Notes under the pieces: model-generated | Seen by the model: the letters and a program-made list of their open reading frames with translations, nothing else | Told to the model about the DNA's origin: nothing | Databases searched by the model: none | Origin: a virus | Direction: 5' to 3' (one strand) | Virus record (IMG/VR): IMGVR_UViG_3300028840_004217 | Span: 28,050-92,049 of that record | DNA length: 64,000 bases | Program-made: the position numbers and the translations under genes | Part shown: piece by piece, positions 18,154 through 25,326 of the stretch | Layout of the letters: each line of letters begins with the position of its first letter | How positions within the stretch are numbered: the first letter of the stretch is position 1

Positions 18154-18513
18154 GTGGACATCGTGATCATCATTCTATACTTCTATTTCTGGAGCGTGGT
18201 GGGTCTGCTGATACACCTGTTTAAGTCGATCAGCGTACGGCGCGGCTACATCAAGGACTACGGCCTGCGGCGGTATCTGGCGGACCACGCCTATGCGCTG
18301 GCGGCCACGCTCCTGTTCCTGCTGGTGGCGGCGCAGCAACACGCTACGGGCGTGCCCGACATATTGGGCAAGGTACTCGTCATCAACGACACCACCAAGG
18401 AGTTCCAGTACGCGGTGATCGGCTTTTTCTCTATGACCATCTTGAAGTGGATAACAGAGGTGGGCAAGACGCGGCTGGAGCGTTTCATCAAGAGTGTTCC
18501 CCAAAAATCCTGA
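18154..18513 (+). CDS. Membrane protein closing the late operon
   Basis: About 120 residues with three predicted membrane segments (VIIILYFYFWSVVGLLIHLF; YALAATLLFLLVA; YAVIGFFSMTILKWI). An ATG at 18139 opens the frame, but AAGGAGG lies inside that extension five bases before the in-frame GTG at 18154, so GTG is the better start. It could be an accessory holin; no family was recognised. Confidence 0.55.
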   Translation: MDIVIIILYFYFWSVVGLLIHLFKSISVRRGYIKDYGLRRYLADHAYALAATLLFLLVAAQQHATGVPDILGKVLVINDTTKEFQYAVIGFFSMTILKWITEVGKTRLERFIKSVPQKS

Positions 18514-18524
18514 TTTAATCGAGA

Positions 18525-18561
18525 AGGGGCCATAAATGCGTTCTAACGGCATTTGGCCCCT
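18525..18561. terminator. Hairpin between convergent operons
   Basis: AGGGGCC at 18525-18531 pairs with GGCCCCT at 18555-18561 and AAATGC with GCATTT, with a two-base bulge. It sits between the end of the plus-strand late operon and the end of the minus-strand early operon, where a bidirectional terminator is expected. The following bases are not a clean T run on either strand. Confidence 0.5.
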
Positions 18562-18605
18562 CAGGTATATAATCACATAGCCACGCGTCCGTTTCTGCTG
18601 TAGCG
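18542..18605. repeat. TATATACCTG element, copy 1
   Basis: Shares 28 of 36 ungapped positions with 61424-61459, and the likeness appears to continue downstream of that block. Read on the minus strand the core is TATATACCTG preceded by TGTGAT. A shorter relative lies at 42833-42842 in the other orientation. Function unknown; see findings. Confidence 0.5.
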
Positions 18606-18627
18606 ATAGGAAAGCGTGGCCGCAATC

Positions 18628-18885
18628 CTACCTTCCGTCCTCCCCCTCCTCGAACTTGCGCGACTTCACGATCTCAGCGATGGCCCGTTCATCCGCCTTG
18701 GACCGCCACGCCAGATAGGTCTGCTCGTCCGACAGGTGTTCCCGCAGTTGCTTGATGGCGCTGGCCTGGCCCTCCCGTATGTTGCGCGCCTCCTTGCTCT
18801 CGGCAGACCGCACCATCCGCTTGTATTGCTCCTCCAGCTCGGACAGATACCGCATGAAATGATTCCAGCTCGCGTAATAGTGCAT
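18628..18885 (-). CDS. Small helical protein of unknown function
   Basis: An 85-residue protein (MHYYASWNHFMRYL at the start) that is almost all charged helix and probably coiled coil. The longer upstream frame is a shadow; the ATG overlaps the TGA of the next gene upstream. It is the last gene of the minus-strand early region. Confidence 0.5.
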   Translation of the reverse strand: MHYYASWNHFMRYLSELEEQYKRMVRSAESKEARNIREGQASAIKQLREHLSDEQTYLAWRSKADERAIAEIVKSRKFEEGEDGR

Positions 18886-19082
18886 CAGTGTTTTCCTCCC
18901 GTCAGCCGGTCCCACTGTCTGTGGAACGCGGGTTCCCAACGCTTCTTGGTCATGACCGTGAATACGAGCAGCACCGCCAGGGCCGACAGCTTCAGCGGAT
19001 GCGTCTGGTAGGCGGGGAAGCCGTAGTAGGCCGACGCCCCGCACATGGCCCCTATGATTATACACTTGATGAAGTACAACAT
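18885..19082 (-). CDS. Small two-pass membrane protein
   Basis: A 65-residue protein with two hydrophobic segments (YFIKCIIIGAMCGASAYYGF; LSALAVLLVFTVM) and a basic end. Its stop and start codons overlap both neighbours (TGATG), which supports the boundaries. No family recognised. Confidence 0.5.
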   Translation of the reverse strand: MLYFIKCIIIGAMCGASAYYGFPAYQTHPLKLSALAVLLVFTVMTKKRWEPAFHRQWDRLTGGKH

Positions 19083-19303
19083 CAAAGCCTCCGTATGTGG
19101 GACATGGCGTTCTCGACCGTCAGGATGGTGAAATCCTGGAGGCCGCTGTGCTTGCACATGTCTATGATCTGATCGTCCGGTACACCGGCGGTCATCATCT
19201 CCTCGACGGCCTCCAGCAGACCGGGCATGTTGTTCTGCAAGGTCTCATAGCTGATCCGCTCGACCTGCTCGGTCAGCGTGGGGTTCAGGATGGGCTCCGT
19301 CAT
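19082..19303 (-). CDS. Small acidic protein of unknown function
   Basis: A 73-residue helical, acidic protein without Cys pairs or membrane segments. It overlaps the gene upstream by four bases, so it is translationally coupled inside the early operon driven from about 20761. Confidence 0.55.
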   Translation of the reverse strand: MTEPILNPTLTEQVERISYETLQNNMPGLLEAVEEMMTAGVPDDQIIDMCKHSGLQDFTILTVENAMSHIRRL

Positions 19304-19875
19304 GACGCCTCCTCTTTGAGGGGTACCAGGTGCGGGTAGTGCGTGATCAGGTGGCGCAGCAAGCCCTCGGCCTCCTCGCGGCTCAGCCGGTTGATCTTGA
19401 GGGCCACGTCGGTCGCCGTCCGCTTCTCGAACATGAACGTATTGGCCAGGTTGTACGCGCCCTCTATGTCCTCCAGCCAGGCCATGTAGTCCTGGTGCTC
19501 GGCGTGCTGTTGCTCGAAGGCCCGCTCGGACGCCTTCTCATTCTCCCAATGTTCGAGGATGACGTCCGCGAATCGGTCGGCCGTCTGCGCCAGCGACTCC
19601 TTCTTGCGTTCCCGGTACTGCTTGCGACTGCCGTAGTTGCCTATGGTCAGGTGGGCCGTGTTCTCATATTGGGTGCGCCAGCCCGTGCCCCGGTTGATCG
19701 GCTTGAACTCGGTCCACACCAACGTGCCGTCGATGCGGTCGACGCGGAGGGGGCTGCGCTCCACCTCATGGCCGTGTGCCTGGAGGACGTGAACCACCAT
19801 GTCGACCACGCCCTTGACATAGGACCGTGCGGCGGCGTTGTTCGCGTCGCGTTCCTTCTGATCATAGATTGTCAT
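19300..19875 (-). CDS. Early protein of unknown function
   Basis: A 191-residue protein starting MTIYDQKERD behind GAGGAGA. It has a mixed N-terminal domain (VDMVVHVLQAHGHEVE, then TAHLTIGNYGSR) and a long charged helical C-terminus. No family recognised. It is preceded by a structured hairpin element (19901-19971) that recurs near 62500. Confidence 0.55.
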   Translation of the reverse strand: MTIYDQKERDANNAAARSYVKGVVDMVVHVLQAHGHEVERSPLRVDRIDGTLVWTEFKPINRGTGWRTQYENTAHLTIGNYGSRKQYRERKKESLAQTADRFADVILEHWENEKASERAFEQQHAEHQDYMAWLEDIEGAYNLANTFMFEKRTATDVALKINRLSREEAEGLLRHLITHYPHLVPLKEEAS

Positions 19876-19900
19876 GATGCTCTCCTCGTGCTTGGTTGTG

Positions 19901-19971
19901 CTATGCCGACGGTTCTTTCGAGCCGCCCCCGTTGTTTCGGGCGGGCCGCTGATCGCGGCCCCGCACACTCA
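19901..19971 (-). ncRNA. Structured intergenic RNA element, copy A
   Basis: On the minus strand GGGCCGC-GATCA-GCGGCCC forms a 7-bp hairpin, followed by CCGCCC/GGGCGG pairing and a third weak hairpin, ending in GTCGGCATAG. Copy B at 62486-62551 has the same layout with changed but still paired bases (GGGCCGG/CCGGCCC; CCACC/GGTGG). Both lie between a stop codon and the next ribosome site. Confidence 0.5.
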
Positions 19972-19976
19972 CACAG

Positions 19977-20456
19977 CTACGGATGCTCGTCGCCGGTTTC
20001 GGGTTCCGGTTCCTCTATCTCACCGACTTTGACTTCCACCGGCAGTTCGGGCGGGTTTTCGACGTCGTACTTGGCCTCAAGAAACCGGGCCAACTCGATG
20101 GCGGTGTTCACGAGGGCCATATACTTCTCGGCCTCATCGATGCTGCGTGAGCCTTGCGCCGACCAGTTGACGGCGGCGGTCCGCATCGGCTGGCCGTAGC
20201 GAATTTCACCGGGCCGGTTGACGGTGACGCGGTTAGTCCGATCATCTGTGTTCTCGATGTCGATGTGGCTGTCATACACCCGCATCGTCACGTTGTTGTC
20301 GGCGTCCTCTACGAGATGCTTGGCGAACTCATCGATGCGGTTCACCTGATTAAGATATTCAAACACCGTGGACAGTGAATCGGAGGTGTTGAAGTATTCC
20401 TCTGGTCCGACCTCTTCGTCGGTGCGGTAGGTGCTGCGGATTCTGAAACGTAACAT
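19977..20456 (-). CDS. Early protein of unknown function
   Basis: A 159-residue protein starting MLRFRIRST behind AAGGAGA. Mixed alpha/beta with a long amphipathic helix (IDEAEKYMALVNTAIELARF) and an acidic Pro/Glu tail. No family recognised. Second gene after promoter 20761-20789. Confidence 0.55.
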   Translation of the reverse strand: MLRFRIRSTYRTDEEVGPEEYFNTSDSLSTVFEYLNQVNRIDEFAKHLVEDADNNVTMRVYDSHIDIENTDDRTNRVTVNRPGEIRYGQPMRTAAVNWSAQGSRSIDEAEKYMALVNTAIELARFLEAKYDVENPPELPVEVKVGEIEEPEPETGDEHP

Positions 20457-20487
20457 GATTTGGTTCTCCTTGTGTCTGCTGCGTTGA

Positions 20488-20715
20488 TTAAAGGGCTCTG
20501 AGCGTGTCGATGAAAACTTTGTGAAACAGCGGATAATTCTGGCCGGGCCGCAGTTCGTCAGCGTTGAACTCTTTCCACTTGGCTATGGCCACCTGCTTGT
20601 CGTCTGTGAAATAATAGTCGTTCCAGGCTTTGTTGTACACCGCGTACTCGGTGGTTTCTGTTTCCCGGTTGTGTGACTCGGGGCTGTAGTGAATCGTGAG
20701 TTCCTGGCGTGTCAT
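20488..20715 (-). CDS. First gene of an early minus-strand unit, unknown function
   Basis: A 75-residue protein, aromatic rich (TEYAVYNKAWNDYYF), with AAGGAG seven bases before its ATG. It is the first gene downstream of a near-consensus sigma-70 promoter, so it should be expressed early and strongly. No family recognised. Confidence 0.6.
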   Translation of the reverse strand: MTRQELTIHYSPESHNRETETTEYAVYNKAWNDYYFTDDKQVAIAKWKEFNADELRPGQNYPLFHKVFIDTLRAL

Positions 20716-20760
20716 CTGTCTGCTCCTTGTGTCGTGTGGTTTCCTCTTTGTTCTATATAC

Positions 20761-20789
20761 AATATAACATATATTGATTACTTTGTCAA
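20761..20789 (-). promoter_or_regulatory. Sigma-70 promoter with A-tract UP element
   Basis: Read on the minus strand: TTGACA (20784-20789), 17 bases, TATATT (20761-20766). Upstream, three A-tracts of seven to eight bases at 20801-20832 form a likely UP element for the RNA polymerase alpha subunit. Drives 20488-20715 and the genes beyond. Confidence 0.85.
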
Positions 20790-20842
20790 GAGGGCAAGGG
20801 CATTTTTTTTCATTTTTTTACGATTTTTTTTCAGGCAGGAAA

Positions 20843-20924
20843 GTGCTTTCGCACCAGGTGGGAAAATGCGTTCGCAGTCGGCGGGGGCAGTGCGAAGGCA
20901 CATCAGAGGCGCGTGCGAAGGCGC
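20843..20924. repeat. Four regularly spaced 10-12 bp palindromes
   Basis: GTGCTTTCGCAC at 20843, TGCGTTCGCA at 20867, GTGCGAAGGCAC at 20890 and an imperfect GTGCGAAGGCGC at 20913. Spacing is 24, 23 and 23 bases. They lie between the end of one early gene and the A-tracts of the next promoter, so they could be protein-binding sites or mini-hairpins that end transcription. Confidence 0.6.
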
Positions 20925-21334
20925 TAAAACAGGCTGGTCTGCTCGGCGTCCTTGTCCTCCGGTATGTCCTCGCTCTCGAAGGTCAGCAGGGCGCGGTGAT
21001 CCTCGCCCTCGATGATGATGTAGTCGTCCGACCACAGACACCGCCACTTGCCGTCTTTGAAATGATAGTGGCCGAGCCAGGAAAAGTCATTTTTCTGATA
21101 TTTCTTCTTGGGCGGCGCGTCGGCGTCGATGCAGGTGATGTGTATGTGGGGCGGGCTTTCGGGCGGCTCCACATAGTACCACTCGAAGGAGCCGTCCGGC
21201 AACTCACGCCGTCGGTGCGCGTTGATGATGTCATGGTATCGCGGGCAGGTACAGTCGGCCTTGATCTCACGTACCTTGTAAGGCCCGGTGTCATAGGACG
21301 TTCGTATGATACTGCCCACCTTCAGTTCGGGCAT
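20924..21334 (-). CDS. Early protein of unknown function
   Basis: A 136-residue protein starting MPELKVGSIIRTSYDTGPYK, which reads as a small beta-barrel with a Cys pair (CTCPRYHD). The middle is rich in His and aromatic residues (SPPHIHITCIDADAPPKK). Last gene of the unit from promoter 23975-24003. No family recognised. Confidence 0.55.
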   Translation of the reverse strand: MPELKVGSIIRTSYDTGPYKVREIKADCTCPRYHDIINAHRRRELPDGSFEWYYVEPPESPPHIHITCIDADAPPKKKYQKNDFSWLGHYHFKDGKWRCLWSDDYIIIEGEDHRALLTFESEDIPEDKDAEQTSLF

Positions 21335-21606
21335 CAGTCATTCTCCAGGTGATCGCGGGGCAACAGACTGTTCTTCTTGATGACCTCGCTCAACTTGACC
21401 ATGCGCCACTTCGGTGGCACGTCGTACTCATCGGGACACACCTCTTTGCACTTGGCCACCGGCTGTCCGTTCGGAAAACCGAATGAACGGCAGTTCGGGC
21501 AGTCGTATATCTCACCCCAGTGATTCGTGCCGGTCTCGAATTCGTGGCCGCAGTTCTGACACTCATAGGGCTTGATGCTGTACTTTCCGGTCGTGGGTTT
21601 GCTCAC
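21334..21606 (-). CDS. Small zinc-ribbon protein
   Basis: A 90-residue protein starting with GTG (MSKPTTGKYS) behind GGAGGTG; the longer upstream frame is a shadow of the next gene. CQNCGHEFETG and CPNCRSFGF give a four-Cys zinc ribbon like those of small nucleic-acid-binding proteins. Two further Cys lie downstream. Target unknown. Confidence 0.6.
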   Translation of the reverse strand: MSKPTTGKYSIKPYECQNCGHEFETGTNHWGEIYDCPNCRSFGFPNGQPVAKCKEVCPDEYDVPPKWRMVKLSEVIKKNSLLPRDHLEND

Positions 21607-21608
21607 GG

Positions 21609-21857
21609 TTACACCTCCCAATGACAGGCATACTTCGCCAGGAAAACGGCATAGGGCCGGTATAGGGTGGTCGCCAGTGTCCGCAGGGTACCCTTGGGTC
21701 CTGGCGCCACGCGGAACACGTTCCAGTTTCTGACGACCTGCGGAGAGCCTTTGGCCTGCTGCGCCACGTACGTGATGCGCCGTCCAGGGTACTGAAACTC
21801 GACGTATTTGCCCCCGGCGTTCTCGCCGGTTCGTTTGATCAGCTTCACCTTTGCCAC
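21609..21857 (-). CDS. Small basic protein of unknown function
   Basis: An 82-residue basic protein, beta-like (GKYVEFQYPGRRITYVAQQ), with no recognised family. It overlaps the end of the nuclease gene upstream and is followed two bases later by the zinc-ribbon gene, so it is part of the same transcript. Confidence 0.5.
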   Translation of the reverse strand: MAKVKLIKRTGENAGGKYVEFQYPGRRITYVAQQAKGSPQVVRNWNVFRVAPGPKGTLRTLATTLYRPYAVFLAKYACHWEV

Positions 21858-22618
21858 AGGTTGCTCCTCTCGATTTCGTCCTCACACGGATGGCCGGGGA
21901 ACAGGTTCAATCCGGTCAGACGCTCCACCGTGTTAATGGTCACGCGGTACGCCGACAGATCATCGAACACATTGCCGGGCGGCTTCTGCGGTATCACATA
22001 GGCCAGGCGTTCCAGCGTCTCAGGGTCGAAGACCACCTTGAAAAAGGCCACCGGAACCCGCACCCTGTTCTTACCTATCCGAATGACAGAACTGCCGCCG
22101 ATATGCACCGGACCGGTCACGACGTGTATCGTGTCGCGGTTCACCGCCGCCTGACGCACCCGCCCCTCCAGGACGCGCCAGATGCCCCGGTTGAACTTGG
22201 GCAGTTGCGGGCTGGCGTTGGACATCAGATACCCCTGCTTCATCACGACCTCGGACCACCGCAGGTCGGCGGCGGGCACCAGGTGGCCCCTGTCGAATCC
22301 CGTGTTGCGGTAGTCGTCCGGATGTGCGGAGCCGGTCCAGATGCGCGGGTCGAACCGGAACCGCCCCTTGCGTTCCTCTGTGCCGGCGACCTCCTCGGCC
22401 GTCAGCTCGTAGACCACCCAGGCCGCTTGCTCGTTGCCCTCGTCATAGGCCAGGACGAAACCCTCATAGGTCACGACCTGGAACGTGCCGCCGTCGGGCT
22501 GGTACGCGCCGTCCTGCGGATGGGCCGGATAGGTCCAGAGAAACAGTATCGTGCCGACCAGTATGATCGCGTATATGATGAACAGGCCGGTCAGCCTGCG
22601 CCTACTCTGTGGGTGCAT
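21845..22618 (-). CDS. Membrane-anchored DNA/RNA non-specific endonuclease (NUC1 family)
   Basis: A 257-residue protein with an N-terminal anchor at 10-29 (TGLFIIYAIILVGTILFLW) and a NUC1-type domain: DRGH at 109-112 holds the catalytic His, and downstream SNASPQ, FNRGIW and the Glu after it match the metal and structural positions of the family. It should cut DNA and RNA without sequence preference and, given the anchor, act outside or at the inner membrane. In an early operon it may degrade incoming competitor DNA or supply nucleotides. That role is inference; the family call is strong. Confidence 0.85.
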   Translation of the reverse strand: MHPQSRRRLTGLFIIYAIILVGTILFLWTYPAHPQDGAYQPDGGTFQVVTYEGFVLAYDEGNEQAAWVVYELTAEEVAGTEERKGRFRFDPRIWTGSAHPDDYRNTGFDRGHLVPAADLRWSEVVMKQGYLMSNASPQLPKFNRGIWRVLEGRVRQAAVNRDTIHVVTGPVHIGGSSVIRIGKNRVRVPVAFFKVVFDPETLERLAYVIPQKPPGNVFDDLSAYRVTINTVERLTGLNLFPGHPCEDEIERSNLWQR

Positions 22619-23276
22619 CAGCTTCCTCCTTGGGGTGAAAGGCGGCGTATTTCTCGTCGTACATCTCGTCGCCTATGATGTACACGCCCCACGGGTTCCA
22701 CAGTACGTACTGCGGCAACTCCTTCTCCGTGGGTGCGTGGGACGCCGTGGCATACCTGTCGAACTGCTGGAACATGTCGGTGTCGTCCTCCAGCCGCCAC
22801 TCGCCCCGCGTGTATTTCGTGCCGGGCGTCCACAGCCTGTGGGCTTTGGGCGTACCCGTCACCTGAAGGTCCACCTGAACGATCCGGTCACCGGCGCGAC
22901 GGTAGAACTCTACGGTCGACTTGTGGCCGTAGTCCAGGCGGTAGATGAACGGCTCGATCTGCTGAACGAACTTCTCGCGCCAGTGCTTTTTCTTCATGCC
23001 CGTGATCGGCACGAAGGAGAGGAACGTGCCCCGCACCCTGACCATCGGGATCGGGTCGCTTTCGTGGACGATCGCCTTGGCCTCCTCGGGATCGTGCACC
23101 TGGAATTGTACGGTGGCGTCAGCGTGGCTGGTGTGCATGAACCCCGACGGGATGTTGGCGTCCGCGAGGTCGGGCATCGCCGCTTTCAGTTCCTCGATCA
23201 ACGCCAGGGCCGCGACGAACTTCTCACGGTCCCTGGCCTGCCGTCTGTCGAACTCCTCGATTGTCGTGATGGTCAT
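22602..23276 (-). CDS. Early protein of unknown function
   Basis: A 224-residue soluble protein: helical start (AALALIEELKAAMPDLAD), then a beta-rich core with many aromatic residues and an acidic tail. It overlaps the nuclease gene by 17 bases, so the two are probably co-translated. No family or catalytic motif recognised. Confidence 0.55.
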   Translation of the reverse strand: MTITTIEEFDRRQARDREKFVAALALIEELKAAMPDLADANIPSGFMHTSHADATVQFQVHDPEEAKAIVHESDPIPMVRVRGTFLSFVPITGMKKKHWREKFVQQIEPFIYRLDYGHKSTVEFYRRAGDRIVQVDLQVTGTPKAHRLWTPGTKYTRGEWRLEDDTDMFQQFDRYATASHAPTEKELPQYVLWNPWGVYIIGDEMYDEKYAAFHPKEEADAPTE

Positions 23277-23285
23277 GTGGCCTCC

Positions 23286-23477
23286 TCAGGAAAGCATCAG
23301 CTTCGTGCCGTGGGCGTACCGGGCGATGTCGATGATGCCCGGCGCGAACTGTACGAGGTCACCGTCGTCGGTCGTCCAGATGACCCCCTTGTAATCCTCT
23401 GTGAACGTCGGAAACAGCGTGCCCTTCTCTATGCGTTGAAGGGCGTCACCCAGGTTGTTGATCGTGACGGTCGCCAT
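23286..23477 (-). CDS. Small protein of unknown function
   Basis: A 63-residue protein (MATVTINNLGDALQRIEKG at the start) with AAGGAG before its ATG. Compact alpha/beta, no Cys. Second gene after promoter 23975-24003. Confidence 0.55.
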   Translation of the reverse strand: MATVTINNLGDALQRIEKGTLFPTFTEDYKGVIWTTDDGDLVQFAPGIIDIARYAHGTKLMLS

Positions 23478-23495
23478 GTCGTACTCTCCTTGTGT

Positions 23496-23930
23496 TTAGT
23501 ACACCGTGATTTTGACGGTCGGGGCTTTGACTTTCGCCAGCCTGCTCGTCGTGACTGCCGGTACGGGTGACGTGCCGAACACGTAGGCGCAGCCACCGTC
23601 GATGAACACGTTGTTGATGACGCCCGCGTCACCCTCGAAGATCCGCTTGGCCACGTCGTACATCGCGTGGGCTATGCGGCGTGCCCGGCGCAGGTCGCGG
23701 AACGTCAGCTTCATCGTGACCCGGTGCTGGTGCTCTGCCGTGGGCGGTGTGTGACGCAGGTGCTCTACGCGGTCCTTCTCGAAATCCTGAACCGTGACCA
23801 CCGCTGTGGGATCCTCGGACCAGATTTCGTCGGCGAACTCGCGGACGGCTTTCATGCTGTTGTGAAGCTGGCCTGCTTCGATCTGGCGTGTGCCTGATGT
23901 GTAAGTCGTTGTCGTTTCGTACCGGGCCAT
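23496..23930 (-). CDS. First gene of an early minus-strand unit, unknown function
   Basis: A 144-residue protein behind AAGGAG, with a charged centre and a helix (LRRARRIAHAMYDVAKRIF), basic overall. It directly follows a near-consensus promoter, so early expression is expected. No family recognised. Confidence 0.6.
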   Translation of the reverse strand: MARYETTTTYTSGTRQIEAGQLHNSMKAVREFADEIWSEDPTAVVTVQDFEKDRVEHLRHTPPTAEHQHRVTMKLTFRDLRRARRIAHAMYDVAKRIFEGDAGVINNVFIDGGCAYVFGTSPVPAVTTSRLAKVKAPTVKITVY

Positions 23931-23974
23931 GATGCTCTCCTTGTGAGTGGTCGCTTTCCTCTCTGTCTATATAC

Positions 23975-24003
23975 AATATAACATATCTATGTTACTTTGT
24001 CAA
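23975..24003 (-). promoter_or_regulatory. Sigma-70 promoter with A/T tracts upstream
   Basis: Minus strand: TTGACA (23998-24003), 17 bases, TATATT (23975-23980). A-tracts of six to seven bases lie just upstream (24018-24033). The stretch from -10 to -35 closely repeats the promoter at 20761. Confidence 0.85.
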
Positions 24004-24055
24004 GAGGGCGACAGAAGTTTTTTGCATTTTTTTCAAACTTTTCTCACAAAGGGAA

Positions 24056-24079
24056 GCGGGGGCCGGGAGTGGCCCCCGC
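24056..24079 (-). terminator. Strong GC hairpin after the 24083 gene
   Basis: GCGGGGGCC at 24056-24064 and GGCCCCCGC at 24071-24079 form a perfect 9-bp stem with a 6-base loop, immediately after the stop codon. The following bases are TTCCCTTT, so it is a plausible though imperfect intrinsic terminator that insulates the next promoter. Confidence 0.6.
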
Positions 24080-24082
24080 AGG

Positions 24083-24520
24083 TCACGCTGTCTCGGCGAA
24101 TCCGACCTGGATGCTGGTGTGCACCCTGTGGCGTCCTCTGCGGACGATTTCGGATGTGACCAGGCCGTGACGTATCAGAACGCGGAGCGTCTTGTAGGGG
24201 CGTGACCCTTCCACCACGTCGGGCTGCACGCCTTCTTGTATGCGGTTCATCATCTCATGTTGCGTGATCGAGAGCTGGACGCCCCGCCGCTGTCGCGGCT
24301 TGGTTTTCCACGGCTGACTCTTGCGGTTCCAGTCGCTGCGGAACAGGGGGTTGCCCTTAACCGGCATCTTGAAATTGCGCACGTCCTCCTCGTTGAAATA
24401 ATAGTCGTGCCTGTCGCCGCCGACCTGCGGTTTGAGCCACCCCTTCTTCACGTACCGGGCGATGGTCGCGGGCGTCCTATGTAGTATCTGGCACGCCTGT
24501 CGTGTCGTTATCAGCTTCAT
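24083..24520 (-). CDS. MerR/excisionase-type HTH DNA-binding protein
   Basis: A 145-residue protein with an N-terminal helix-turn-helix (TTRQACQILHRTPATIARYV at 5-24, then a wing WLKPQVGG) of the excisionase/MerR-like kind. The C-terminal 60 residues look like a second winged helix (LRVLIRHGLVTSEIVRRG). Probably a transcription regulator. It is the second gene after promoter 24799-24827 and is followed by a strong hairpin. Confidence 0.7.
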   Translation of the reverse strand: MKLITTRQACQILHRTPATIARYVKKGWLKPQVGGDRHDYYFNEEDVRNFKMPVKGNPLFRSDWNRKSQPWKTKPRQRRGVQLSITQHEMMNRIQEGVQPDVVEGSRPYKTLRVLIRHGLVTSEIVRRGRHRVHTSIQVGFAETA

Positions 24521-24782
24521 GTTGATGTCCTCTCATCTTGATGGCGCTCTGGCACGCCTGCAATGCTTCGATCAGGTGGGCCAGCATATCCGTCGGAACG
24601 GCTCCTGCCATGTTGAGCGGCCACAGCGTCACCGACGCCGACGGAGCCGTGGTGATGTCCGTCTGTGCCGGCTGCATGATGTGTACCGTGACGGATGCCG
24701 GTGATGTGCCGTGGGCGTCCACGCGGATCGTGGTGTCCCGCCCGTCCTGTAGCGCCTTGGTCACTGTGATGACGTTTTTCAT
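24477..24782 (-). CDS. Early protein of unknown function
   Basis: A 101-residue protein, beta-like with many Thr, Ala and Val, ending in an acidic tail. Its last 44 bases overlap the HTH gene. First gene after the promoter at 24799. No family recognised. Confidence 0.5.
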   Translation of the reverse strand: MKNVITVTKALQDGRDTTIRVDAHGTSPASVTVHIMQPAQTDITTAPSASVTLWPLNMAGAVPTDMLAHLIEALQACQSAIKMRGHQHEADNDTTGVPDTT

Positions 24783-24798
24783 ATCTGCGGACCTCCGT

Positions 24799-24827
24799 AA
24801 AATGATAAATCTGTCTTACTTTGTCAA
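24799..24827 (-). promoter_or_regulatory. Sigma-70-like promoter, weak -10
   Basis: Minus strand: TTGACA (24822-24827) followed by AAGTAAG as in the other early promoters, but at 17 bases the -10 is CATTTT. It overlaps the last codons of the upstream gene (24824). Probably weaker or activator dependent. Confidence 0.55.
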
Positions 24828-25012
24828 GCGGTTCTTGGCGGCTCGTCCTCTGTGATCTCCTCGAATTGGGCGTGGCTGATGTGCTCGAAAGCATCATAGA
24901 GGTTCAGCAACGCCTGTTCCTCGTCCTCCCCCTCGACGATCGTGCGGCACCAGTGTATCACGCCGAGCGCACCGCGTGACCGCCCGTAGAAACCGGCCCT
25001 GTATCGTTTCAT
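24824..25012 (-). CDS. Small protein of unknown function
   Basis: A 62-residue protein with a basic start (MKRYRAGFYGRSRG) and an acidic helical end. Its stop codon lies inside the -35 region of the promoter for the next unit. No family recognised. Confidence 0.5.
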   Translation of the reverse strand: MKRYRAGFYGRSRGALGVIHWCRTIVEGEDEEQALLNLYDAFEHISHAQFEEITEDEPPRTA

Positions 25013-25326
25013 ATATCACCGTCCCAACCGTTGTCGATGGCCTCCCGCCTGTACTGGTTGAACAGGGGCATGCAGCACCCTGCGCCTATGTCAAGTTGGC
25101 CCGCGTCGACGAGGCCGTCATCGACCAGGCCGCAACTGTAGAACCCCGGCCTGTCACCCCGCAGGAATGAACACGGGCCACCGCCGACAGGAGCCGGTTC
25201 ACCGTGACGCATACCGACCACGCAGACGGCCGTCTTGCAGCAGAGGCCGGAGCGCACACACGGGCGCCAGCGCGGTTCGTCGTCCGGGTTCAGTCGCTCC
25301 AGCTCCTCTATCATTCGGTCCTCCAC
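25009..25326 (-). CDS. Cys-rich YkgJ-like metal-binding protein
   Basis: A 105-residue protein with eight Cys, including CVRSGLCCKTAVC near residues 23-35, PCSFL near 52 and CGLV near 65. The CxxxxCC plus later Cys pattern recalls the YkgJ family, thought to bind zinc or an iron-sulfur cluster. The match is by eye. Downstream residues include a GCC pair. Function in phage is unknown. Confidence 0.5.
   Translation of the reverse strand: MEDRMIEELERLNPDDEPRWRPCVRSGLCCKTAVCVVGMRHGEPAPVGGGPCSFLRGDRPGFYSCGLVDDGLVDAGQLDIGAGCCMPLFNQYRREAIDNGWDGDI

Noticed and set aside
19330-20199. 289-codon plus-strand frame opposite early minus-strand genes
   Set aside because: Its complement contains well-spaced genes with ribosome sites and a promoter; the plus-strand product is Val/Arg/Leu-rich shadow sequence.
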